Assembly: GCA_028869725.1 (NCBI GenBank)
Contig: JAGWRJ010000524.1
Coordinates: 1-5,324, forward strand
DNA: 5,324 nucleotides
Direction: 5' to 3'
Source: Alphaproteobacteria bacterium
GTDB lineage: Bacteria; Pseudomonadota; Alphaproteobacteria; Micropepsales; Micropepsaceae
Shown here piece after piece: positions 1-5,095 of this stretch; within the stretch, counting starts at the first letter, position 1, and each line of letters begins with the position of its first letter. Under the pieces are notes generated by a model. The model was not told the origin of the DNA. It saw nothing but the letters and a program-made list of their open reading frames with translations, and searched no databases. Position numbers and translations under genes: made by a program.

Positions 1-174
1 GGGCAGGGGAGGCTTGAACTGGTATTTGTCCTCGATGATCAGAACGTCGGGAAAGTTGACGCCACAGGCCTTGACCGTAATGACCACCTGGCCCTTGCCC
101 GGGGACAGGTCCGGTACCTCTTCCAGCACCAGGTTTTCCGGTGGGCCGAACGCTTTGCATAAGAGCGATTTCAT
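1..174 (-). CDS. NADPH:quinone oxidoreductase-like protein (MDR family), N-terminal part only
   Basis: Reading the minus strand from the ATG at 174 gives 58 codons open to the window edge, so the gene continues to the left. The protein starts MKSLLCKAFGPPENLVLEEV and has the GroES-like N-terminal fold typical of medium-chain dehydrogenases/reductases. The stretch K35-A-C-G-V-N-F-P-D-V-L (residues 35-45) is the family's 'VNFPD' signature of zinc-independent quinone oxidoreductases, followed by a G/DKYQ.KPPLP-type segment (residues 49-58). Such enzymes reduce quinones or enones with NADPH in the cytoplasm; the exact substrate cannot be read from this fragment. The start is supported by GGAGAG (complement of 181-186) six bases upstream. 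The gene is divergent from the secreted-protein gene at 328. The Rossmann NADPH-binding domain lies outside the window, so cofactor and full length are inferred from the family. Confidence 0.88.
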   Translation of the reverse strand, partial: MKSLLCKAFGPPENLVLEEVPDLSPGKGQVVITVKACGVNFPDVLIIEDKYQFKPPLP

Positions 175-327
175 GAATTTCTCTCCGTGAGCAATGGCAT
201 AGTAGGGTCAGCTTAGGGGACCGCACCGGCACGTGGCAATTGGCCATCCCCGATTGAACGAACCAGACCCAGGACTGGCATGTTCCCAAACGGGCGCTTC
301 AAACCTCGCGCGAAAGGAAAGATACTG
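175..327. promoter_or_regulatory. divergent intergenic region between the quinone oxidoreductase and secreted-protein genes
   Basis: This 153-base gap must hold the start signals for two divergent genes. The minus-strand ribosome binding site (181-186) and the plus-strand one (AAAGGA at 313-318) are clear. A TTGAAC at 254-259 could be a -35 for the plus gene, but no good -10 stands at a normal distance. No convincing -35/-10 pair was found for the minus gene either. Small palindromes (CACGTG, CAATTG) occur around 230-242 but look like chance. Confidence 0.4.
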
Positions 328-744
328 ATGAGTTCCATCCTCCTTGTGCGTGCCCTGGCAGGCGTACTCACGCTCGGCGCGACCAGCGCGGTCGCGTATG
401 CGCATCCGGTTGCCGCGGTGCAGGCGCAGCAGCGCTGCCTTGAGATCGGTCGGATTTATAGCTGGACCGCCGACCGATCGGATCGCTCTTTGGTGATTGA
501 GAACGACAGCAGGGAAAATTTTCGGCTGGATCTGATGGGCTATTGTCCTGGCCTCAGCTTTGCGCAGACCATTGCACTGCGCTCGCCGGGAGGCACCGCG
601 CTCAGTTGTGTCAGTCCTGGTGACGTGATCTATTTTCGTAGCGCAGGCATGATCCAGCGTTGCGCGATCCTGCGGGTGACGCCTCTTGCGCACCACCACC
701 GGTCTACGCCGGACGCATCGACAAAGGGCTCAAAGGCCGGCTAG
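328..744 (+). CDS. small exported protein, DUF6491-like, four cysteines
   Basis: The predicted protein is 138 aa. Residues 1-25 form a Sec-type signal peptide: a hydrophobic stretch from I4 to A23 ending in VAYA before H26-P27, so export to the periplasm or outer envelope is expected. The mature part has four cysteines (C37, C73, C94, C112), enough for two disulfides. Its pattern (RCL..gRIYSW, DRSLVIE, then L.GYCPGLSFA...ALRS, then RC.ILRV.PL) resembles DUF6491 proteins, whose function is unknown to me. A His triplet (122-124) sits in a low-complexity polar tail. I chose the ATG at 328 because AAAGGA (313-318) precedes it at a suitable distance and the signal peptide begins there; an in-frame ATG at 280 would add a charged 16-residue leader and spoil it. 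The 3' end overlaps the convergent asparaginase gene by 15 bp. Family assignment is from memory of the pattern. Confidence 0.82.
   Translation: MSSILLVRALAGVLTLGATSAVAYAHPVAAVQAQQRCLEIGRIYSWTADRSDRSLVIENDSRENFRLDLMGYCPGLSFAQTIALRSPGGTALSCVSPGDVIYFRSAGMIQRCAILRVTPLAHHHRSTPDASTKGSKAG
730..744. other. 15-bp convergent overlap of two coding ends
   Basis: The plus-strand secreted-protein gene ends with TAG at 742-744, while the minus-strand asparaginase gene ends with TGA (TCA on the plus strand, 730-732). The last five codons of each are therefore antisense to each other. No space remains for an intergenic terminator, and none is evident. Confidence 0.85.
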
Positions 745-1752
745 ATCAAGATTGGTCAGAGCCGAGGCTGCGCGGCATTCGCCCACCACCATGGCTCTTG
801 TATTCAGGATCGGACCATGGGCGAGCCGTGAGGCAGCATCGCTGCCATCAAGGACACCGAGGTGCGCAAGCAGAGTGGCCATCGTGGTTTCAGACGCACG
901 CGTGGCTCCGTCATCGATCTTGAGTGCAATTCCCAGACGCTTCTCGGGAATGATCGCGGCAAAGACACCTTCGGCGCCGGTTTTGACGGCAACGCGGCCT
1001 CCAGCAGCGCGCATCAGGATCGCACAGGCCCGCCCGGTACCCGAGACAAGTTCGGGATAGCGTGTCATCGCGCCAAGAATGCGACGCATCGCAGCGGCGC
1101 GTGCCGGCGCGTGCCGCTCGGGTTGGGTGAACTGCGCCAGCGCACGGGCGAAGGACATAAGCGAAAGGGCAAAATTGGGAGCCGCGCAGCCATCCACGCC
1201 CCAGGGCATGTCTGCATCCACGCCGCCAAGTTCGGCGATAACCTGACGCACCGCTATTTGCACCGGGTGGTCGACGCGTTCATAGCCCTTTGTCGGCGCC
1301 TGCAGATGCTTGGCCAGGGTCAAAAAGCCGGAATGCTTGCCCGAGCAGTTGTTGTGAATGGCGGTGGGCTGTTCGTGGGCACACAGCATCGCGGTGCGCG
1401 TAGACTCATCGCGGACCGGATGTGGGCCGCATGCCAGGTCTGCGCCCGACAACCCCAGGCGCGCAAGCCACGCACGCACGCGCTCAGTATGCATCGGCTC
1501 GCCCGAATGGGAGGCGCAGGCCAGTGCCACTTCTTCGTCAGTGAGGCTAAAGGCATCGGCGGCACCGGATTCAAGCAGCGGCAGGGCTTGCAGCGGCTTC
1601 AGCGATGACCTCGGATAGACCGGATCTTCGATTTCGCCAATGGACCGCACGATGCTTCCGGATGCATGGACGATGGCAATCGCGCCGCGATGAATGCTTT
1701 CGACAAGCTCGCCGCGCGTCAGCTCAACAAGGACGGGATTGGCACTGTGCAT
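730..1752 (-). CDS. L-asparaginase, Rhizobium etli AnsA / Asparaginase_II family
   Basis: This 340-aa cytoplasmic enzyme probably hydrolyses L-asparagine to aspartate and ammonia. It belongs to the Asparaginase_II family (R. etli inducible ReAV type), which has a serine-beta-lactamase-like fold unrelated to E. coli AnsA/AnsB. All landmark residues of that family are visible: S49-S-L-K52 (SxxK), S81 in ASHSGE, C136-S-G-K139 in NNCSGKHSGF, and C189 in VDGCAAPNF. The two Cys and K139 match the zinc-binding residues described for ReAV, so the protein should be active. The start at 1752 fits the family N-terminus (NPVLVELTRGELVES...HRG from residue 5). The frame stays open to an ATG at 1962, but that would add 70 unconserved residues across the divergent methyltransferase gene. 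No clear Shine-Dalgarno sequence lies just before the ATG. The closest is GGA about 20 bases upstream, so initiation may be weak or leaderless. It is transcribed alone. Confidence 0.92.
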   Translation of the reverse strand: MHSANPVLVELTRGELVESIHRGAIAIVHASGSIVRSIGEIEDPVYPRSSLKPLQALPLLESGAADAFSLTDEEVALACASHSGEPMHTERVRAWLARLGLSGADLACGPHPVRDESTRTAMLCAHEQPTAIHNNCSGKHSGFLTLAKHLQAPTKGYERVDHPVQIAVRQVIAELGGVDADMPWGVDGCAAPNFALSLMSFARALAQFTQPERHAPARAAAMRRILGAMTRYPELVSGTGRACAILMRAAGGRVAVKTGAEGVFAAIIPEKRLGIALKIDDGATRASETTMATLLAHLGVLDGSDAASRLAHGPILNTRAMVVGECRAASALTNLDLAGL

Positions 1753-1871
1753 GACAGATCTATACTTGCCATCCTGTCGAAAGGCGATAGCGTTTGTCCC
1801 GGGCCGGTAGCGACGCTTTGCCCGGGCGGATTCGGGCAGATTTGTGCCCACGGGAACAGATAGGTCCGAGC
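1753..1871. promoter_or_regulatory. divergent control region with two inverted repeats
   Basis: The 119-base gap separates the asparaginase start (minus) from the RNA methyltransferase start (plus). It holds an inverted repeat CCCGGGC (1798-1804) / GCCCGGG (1820-1826) with a 15-base spacer, and a second one GGGCA (1834-1838) / TGCCC (1845-1849) with a six-base loop. On the minus strand TATAGA (complement of 1759-1764) lies very near the asparaginase ATG and could be a -10 of a leaderless transcript, but no -35 matches. No convincing promoter for the plus gene was found. In GC-rich DNA such GC repeats can arise by chance. Confidence 0.35.
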
Positions 1872-2414
1872 ATGCGCGGATATTTTGCGGTTGGTGTTGA
1901 TGGTGTCTCCAAAGCCATGAATCTCGGCAATCTGCAGCGCATTGCCCATGCCTTTGACGCAAGTTTCTTTTTCACGGTGAACGCTCAGGTGCGCATGCGG
2001 GACGTGGAAAGCGCCGATACCTCCCATGCTGCCGGACAGATGCCCGTCTATCGCTATCAAAGTGCCGAGGATCTGCGCCTGCCGGTAGGCTGCCGCCTCG
2101 TCGGCGTGGAGATTACCGACGACGCCGTGGAGTTGCCGAGGTTTCGCCATCCGGCACGGGCGGCCTATGTTTTTGGCTCGGAGCGGATGTCGCTCTCCGA
2201 GCCGGTGCTAAGGGCCTGCGCCTTCGTGGTCAGAATTCCGACCCGCTTTTCTATCAATGTCGGCATGGCTGGCGCCATCGTGCTCTATGACCGGCTGATG
2301 AGTTCGGGCCGCTATCAGCGCCCGGTGCGGGTCGGTGGTACGCCGGATCGGCTGCCGCCGGCGCATGAGTGGGGCCGTCCGCTGGCCCGCATTGCCCGTG
2401 CACAGGGCAGGTGA
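1872..2414 (+). CDS. TrmH/SpoU-family (SPOUT) RNA methyltransferase
   Basis: The 180-aa protein is a SPOUT-fold, SAM-dependent RNA methyltransferase, probably 2'-O-ribose specific on tRNA or rRNA. All three SpoU motifs are visible: motif 1 N17-x-G-x-x-x-R23 followed by AHAF; motif 2 VFGSERMSLS (100-109) with E104; motif 3 IPTRFSINVGMAGAIVLYD (122-140) with N129, which builds the SAM-binding knot. It lacks the extra N-terminal RNA-binding domain of long SpoU proteins, as usual for this short alphaproteobacterial subgroup. Its target base is unknown. I chose the ATG at 1872 because the conserved 'MRGYFAxGVxG' opening starts there; an upstream in-frame ATG (1794) would add 26 unlike residues. 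The ribosome binding site is weak (AGG at 1862-1864). Two oddities are D29 in 'AFDAS', where family members usually have G, and M106 where G is usual in motif 2. It is divergent from the asparaginase gene. Confidence 0.88.
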   Translation: MRGYFAVGVDGVSKAMNLGNLQRIAHAFDASFFFTVNAQVRMRDVESADTSHAAGQMPVYRYQSAEDLRLPVGCRLVGVEITDDAVELPRFRHPARAAYVFGSERMSLSEPVLRACAFVVRIPTRFSINVGMAGAIVLYDRLMSSGRYQRPVRVGGTPDRLPPAHEWGRPLARIARAQGR

Positions 2415-2432
2415 CCGGGCGTAGGAAAGGTT

Positions 2433-2444
2433 GCTGCCGGCAGC
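2433..2444. repeat. perfect 12-bp palindrome GCTGCCGGCAGC
   Basis: A perfect palindrome lies 18 bases after the methyltransferase stop in the 105-base gap before the ABC operon. It has no loop and no T-tract, so it is not a normal terminator. A second imperfect GC-rich repeat (CCGGGCGC at 2458-2465 against GCGCCGG at 2474-2480) follows. Either could be an operator or simply chance in GC-rich DNA. Confidence 0.35.
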
Positions 2445-2487
2445 TGAAGGTCGCGGGCCGGGCGCTTTCCGCGGCGCCGGGCATCTG

Positions 2488-2493
2488 TATAGT
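2488..2493 (+). promoter_or_regulatory. possible -10 box (TATAGT) for the ABC exporter operon
   Basis: TATAGT matches the sigma-70 -10 consensus at five of six positions and sits 26 bases before the ATG of the ATPase gene. The region 17 bases upstream (CTTTCC, 2465-2470) is a poor -35 box, so an activator may be needed. If used, the leader would be only about 20 bases. Confidence 0.35.
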
Positions 2494-2519
2494 GCGCGCG
2501 ATCATAACGACGAATCATT

Positions 2520-3275
2520 ATGGAACCAGCACTTTCCATTTCCCATCTGCGCAAGGTCTATCGGGGCGGTACAGTTGCCGTTGAGGACCTGTCTTTGGAT
2601 GTCACGCCAGGAGATTTCTTCGGATTTTTGGGTCCCAATGGCGCGGGCAAATCGACGACGATCCACTGCATTTGCGGCATTGCCACCCCGACCGCGGGGA
2701 CGATCAAGGTATTTGGGGTCGATGCGGTGAAGGACTATCGCGCAGCGCGCCGGTTGATCGGTCTCAGTCCTCAGGAATTCAATGTCGACAATTTTGCCAC
2801 GGTCAGCCAGATCCTCGACTTTGTCGGGGGGTATTTCGGCCTCAACGCGCATCAGCGCAAGTCGCGTGCCGAACTTCTGCTGGAAAAGTTCGATCTGACC
2901 CAGCACGCCAAGAAGCAGTTTCGCCAGCTGTCTGGCGGTCTCAAGCGCAGAGCCATTCTGGCGCGTGCGCTAATGCACGATCCCAAGCTTCTTATTCTGG
3001 ATGAGCCGACGGCGGGTGTTGATGTCGAGCTGCGTCTGGATCTGTGGCGTTACCTGCAGGAGCTCAATGCGGAAGGCAAGACCATTCTGCTGACCTCGCA
3101 CTATCTGGAGGAGATCGAGCGACTGTGCCGCACGATCGCCATCGTCAATCACGGTCGGATTGTGCGGCATGCATCCAAGCGTGACTTTATCGGTGAGGCC
3201 GGGGGAGTCGAGGAGGCCTATCTCAAAGCCACGGGCGCCAAGCCCGATCATTTTGCCGCTACGGCTGGAGCCTGA
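2520..3275 (+). CDS. ABC transporter ATP-binding protein (YadG-like, ABC-2 exporter)
   Basis: This 251-aa ATPase should energise export through the permease encoded immediately downstream. Every nucleotide-binding landmark is intact: Walker A GPNGAGKST (38-46), Q-loop Q85, signature LSGGLKRR (137-144), Walker B LLILDE (157-162) with E162, D-loop GVD (166-168) and H-loop H194. The LSGGLKRR signature and about 250-residue length match the YadG/CcmA-like group of ABC-2 exporters (drug, polysaccharide or lipid-type substrates). The substrate cannot be deduced. The protein is peripheral on the cytoplasmic face of the inner membrane. The start at 2520 gives the usual opening (alSISHLRKVYRGG). Its upstream sequence has no Shine-Dalgarno match, unlike the permease gene. 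It ends two bases before the permease ATG, so the two are an operon and probably translationally coupled. Confidence 0.93.
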   Translation: MEPALSISHLRKVYRGGTVAVEDLSLDVTPGDFFGFLGPNGAGKSTTIHCICGIATPTAGTIKVFGVDAVKDYRAARRLIGLSPQEFNVDNFATVSQILDFVGGYFGLNAHQRKSRAELLLEKFDLTQHAKKQFRQLSGGLKRRAILARALMHDPKLLILDEPTAGVDVELRLDLWRYLQELNAEGKTILLTSHYLEEIERLCRTIAIVNHGRIVRHASKRDFIGEAGGVEEAYLKATGAKPDHFAATAGA

Positions 3276-3277
3276 AC

Positions 3278-4081
3278 ATGGAGTCTGCACACCTCGACGC
3301 AACGCCTCCTATTCATGGCGTCAATTGGATTGGTCTTTTCACCATTATCCGTCGAGAGACCGCGCGTCTGATGCGGGTTCCGCTTCAGGCATTTGTCGCG
3401 CCATGGATATCGGCGCTGCTGTTCATTTTCATTTTTGGGTACGTGGTCGGACAGCGCATCGCCCTGATTGCCGGCCATCGTTACATCGAATTTGTTCTGC
3501 CGGGCATAGTGATGCTCAACGTTGTCAACGCGGCCTTCCTGCAATCCTCGAGTCAGGTCTACTTCGCCCGTTTCATGCGCTACGTGGAAGAGACCCTGGT
3601 TTCGCCTCTGACCTACGCTGAAATGATTGCCGGCGTCATCGCCGTCGTCATCATGCGGGCCCTGGTTACGGCTGTCGGGATTTTGCTCCTGGCCCTGGTA
3701 TTTGGCGCCACGAGGATCACCGATTTTGGTGCCTTCCTGTTCTGGATCATGATGGTCTCGATCGTGTTCGGACTCGTCGGTCAGATTGTTGGCCTGTGGG
3801 CCGATAATTTCGAGCAGCTGACGATTCTGAATATTTTCTTCATTACGCCGCTATCTTTTGTGGGGGGCGTTTTCAATACCGTGTCAATGCTGCCGCCCTG
3901 GCTGCGCTGGATGGCGTGGGCCAACCCGTTTTTCTATTTCATCAACGGCCTGCGCCAGTCCATGATCGGCTTCACCGAGGCACCAGAAGGGCTGGGGGCG
4001 TCCGTAACACTGGCACTTGCGGTCGTGCTCTTTTTGGTGGTGTGGCGGCTTTATGCCCGCGGCTTCGGGCTTCGCGAATAA
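3278..4081 (+). CDS. ABC-2 type permease (YadH-like)
   Basis: The 267-aa integral membrane protein is the channel partner of the ATPase just upstream. About six hydrophobic segments are visible, roughly at residues 37-58, 70-92, 115-140, 150-175, 182-205 and 240-261, with a cytoplasmic N-terminus of about 35 residues. The family hallmarks are FVLPGIV (72-78) in the second segment and the charged coupling-helix region RYVEETLVSPLTYAEMI (101-117), which contacts the ATPase. The stretch MAWANPFFYFINGLRQ before the last segment is also typical of ABC-2 permeases of the YadH type. A homodimer with two ATPase copies is expected from the family. GGAG at 3267-3270, inside the end of the ATPase gene, is well placed for the ATG at 3278. 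No accessory membrane-fusion or outer-membrane gene is adjacent, so the substrate stays open. Confidence 0.92.
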   Translation: MESAHLDATPPIHGVNWIGLFTIIRRETARLMRVPLQAFVAPWISALLFIFIFGYVVGQRIALIAGHRYIEFVLPGIVMLNVVNAAFLQSSSQVYFARFMRYVEETLVSPLTYAEMIAGVIAVVIMRALVTAVGILLLALVFGATRITDFGAFLFWIMMVSIVFGLVGQIVGLWADNFEQLTILNIFFITPLSFVGGVFNTVSMLPPWLRWMAWANPFFYFINGLRQSMIGFTEAPEGLGASVTLALAVVLFLVVWRLYARGFGLRE

Positions 4082-4131
4082 TCGCCGAAGGTTCGAGAGC
4101 GGATTGGCGGGCAGCGTCACCCGCAGTCCGG

Positions 4132-4156
4132 CACTGCGCGTGAAAGCGGTGTTTTT
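4132..4156 (+). terminator. candidate rho-independent terminator after the ABC operon
   Basis: CACTGC (4132-4137) can pair with GCGGTG (4146-4151), with one G-U pair and an eight-base loop, followed directly by five Ts (4152-4156). It lies about 50 bases after the permease stop. The stem is short, so efficiency may be modest. A separate GCGGG/CCCGC hairpin (4107-4111/4120-4124) just upstream has no T-tract. Confidence 0.5.
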
Positions 4157-4302
4157 GAGGTTCTCCCTCCAGGGCAGATGGGGGCGAGGTGCCGTGAGAC
4201 GTCCTGTCCGGCCTGGATGCAGTTGCGCTTCTGTATGGCTGTGCAGTCATGCCGGCAGCGCTCATCTCTATATGATCCCAATGGTGTGGCCGCAAAGGCG
4301 CG
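4157..4302. other. intergenic stretch without recognised features
   Basis: Between the candidate terminator and the SDR promoter lie about 146 bases with no credible gene. A weak nested inverted repeat (GCGCT 4225-4229 with AGCGC 4257-4261, loop 27) and an AT-rich TATATGAT (4269-4276) without a matching -35 are the only structures seen. A small RNA cannot be excluded, but nothing positively supports one. Confidence 0.3.
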
Positions 4303-4332
4303 TTGACACCGTTTGATCGCGAATTCTACAAA
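4303..4332 (+). promoter_or_regulatory. sigma-70-like promoter for the SDR/isomerase operon
   Basis: A perfect -35 box TTGACA (4303-4308) is followed after 18 bases by TACAAA (4327-4332), a four-of-six -10. Transcription would start near 4339, giving a leader of about 19 bases before the SDR ATG. It is the best promoter in the window. Confidence 0.6.
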
Positions 4333-4345
4333 TTCCGGTCGCGAA
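4317..4345 (+). repeat. direct repeat TCGCGAA flanking the -10 box
   Basis: TCGCGAA occurs at 4317-4323 and again at 4339-4345, 22 bases apart (about two helical turns). Each copy contains the palindrome TCGCGA. One copy lies in the promoter spacer, the other at the predicted transcription start, so bound protein would sit on one face of the DNA and cover the promoter. This is an operator candidate by position only. Confidence 0.4.
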
Positions 4346-4346
4346 C

Positions 4347-4351
4347 GGAGG
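4347..4351 (+). promoter_or_regulatory. ribosome binding site that fixes the SDR start
   Basis: GGAGG ends six bases before the ATG at 4358. Another ATG at 4353, in a different frame, is only one base away from GGAGG and is too close. The ATG at 4313 in the SDR frame lies upstream of the predicted transcription start. The 4358 start is therefore preferred. Confidence 0.8.
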
Positions 4352-4357
4352 TATGGC

Positions 4358-5095
4358 ATGCCCCATGCATCGGTGGCCGTCATCGGGGCCGGCGATTATA
4401 TCGGCTCGGCGATCGCCCGCCGCTTCGCCCGCGAAGGTTACCTTGTTTTTGCCGGGCGCCGCACCGCGTCCAGGCTTGTCGCACTCCAGTCGGCTATTGT
4501 GGCAGAGGGAGGGCGGTGTGAGGCTCGCGGCATTGATGCGCGCCAGGAAGACGAGGTTTGCGCCTTTCTGGAAGAGGCAGAAAGAGCCGCGCCGCTTGCG
4601 GCCTGCATCTTCAATGTTGGCGGCAATGTCCGTTTTCCCATTACCGAAACCAGCGAGCGGGTGTTCCGTAAGGTTTGGGAAATGGGATGCTATGCCGGAT
4701 TTCTGAGTGGTCGCGAAGCGGCCAAACGGATGCGTCCACGCGGTGCGGGGTCAATCTTTTTCACCGGTGCCACCGCTTCGCTGCGCGGTGGAAGTGGCTA
4801 TGCTGCTTTCGCGGCCGCCAAGTTTGGACTGCGTGGTCTTGCGCAGGCCATGGCGCGCGAGCTGGGGCCAGAAGGAATTCATGTTGCCCATCTTGTGATC
4901 GATGCGGGTGTCGATACAGCCTTCGTGCGCGAGCGCATCCGCGCCAGTGGCGGCGAAGACGCACTGGCAGGACTTCAACCCGACCAGTTGATGCGGCCGG
5001 AATCGATTGCGGAGGTCTATTGGCAGTTGCATACCCAGCCGCGCGACGCATGGACCTTTGAGCTTGATCTACGCCCAAGCCTGGAGAAGTGGTGA
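4358..5095 (+). CDS. SDR-fold protein lacking the classical catalytic tetrad
   Basis: The 245-aa protein has the overall SDR Rossmann fold: an N-terminal VIGAGDYIGSAIARRFA (8-24), R34-R35 suited to NADP(H), FNVGGNV (85-91) in place of the NNAG motif, and a C-terminal LGPEGIHVAHLVIDAGVDT (169-187). Compared with classical SDRs the active site is altered. YxxxK reads F151-A-A-A-K155, the Ser position is A138 (TGATAS), and the helix-4 Asn position is about G110; only Lys remains. This fits the SDR subgroup I remember as cd05373 (SDR_c10), with an incomplete glycine motif and Phe instead of Tyr. Ordinary alcohol/ketone redox chemistry is therefore doubtful. It might bind nucleotide without catalysis, or use another residue such as Y148. 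It has its own promoter and strong ribosome binding site, and its stop overlaps the next start, implying a shared role. Confidence 0.9.
   Translation: MPHASVAVIGAGDYIGSAIARRFAREGYLVFAGRRTASRLVALQSAIVAEGGRCEARGIDARQEDEVCAFLEEAERAAPLAACIFNVGGNVRFPITETSERVFRKVWEMGCYAGFLSGREAAKRMRPRGAGSIFFTGATASLRGGSGYAAFAAAKFGLRGLAQAMARELGPEGIHVAHLVIDAGVDTAFVRERIRASGGEDALAGLQPDQLMRPESIAEVYWQLHTQPRDAWTFELDLRPSLEKW

Noticed and set aside
208..699. A 163-codon minus-strand frame opposite the secreted-protein gene
   Set aside because: It shows no motifs, has biased shadow-like composition and would cover the divergent promoter region. The plus-strand frame has a signal peptide and a family pattern.
862..1608. A 248-codon open frame on the plus strand opposite the asparaginase gene
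   Set aside because: Its protein is rich in Arg, His, Gly and Cys without any recognisable motif, and it is fully antisense to a gene with an intact active site. It is a shadow frame of GC-rich coding DNA.
1719..2150. A 143-codon minus-strand frame across the divergent region and the methyltransferase gene
   Set aside because: It contradicts the conserved SPOUT frame on the plus strand and lacks any family signature.
4107..4124. GCGGG/CCCGC hairpin as the exporter terminator
   Set aside because: There is no T-tract after it. The hairpin at 4132-4151 followed by five Ts fits better.
4225..4261. Nested inverted repeat as a small RNA
   Set aside because: The arms are five bases with a 27-base loop and there is no promoter or terminator pair to support a transcript.
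3972..4295. A 107-codon minus-strand frame after the permease gene
   Set aside because: It overlaps the permease 3' end and the intergenic gap, has no ribosome binding site that I can see and no family pattern.
4353..4706. A start at 4353 in another frame, closer to the GGAGG
   Set aside because: Only one base separates it from the ribosome binding site, and its protein shows no SDR motif, whereas the frame from 4358 does.
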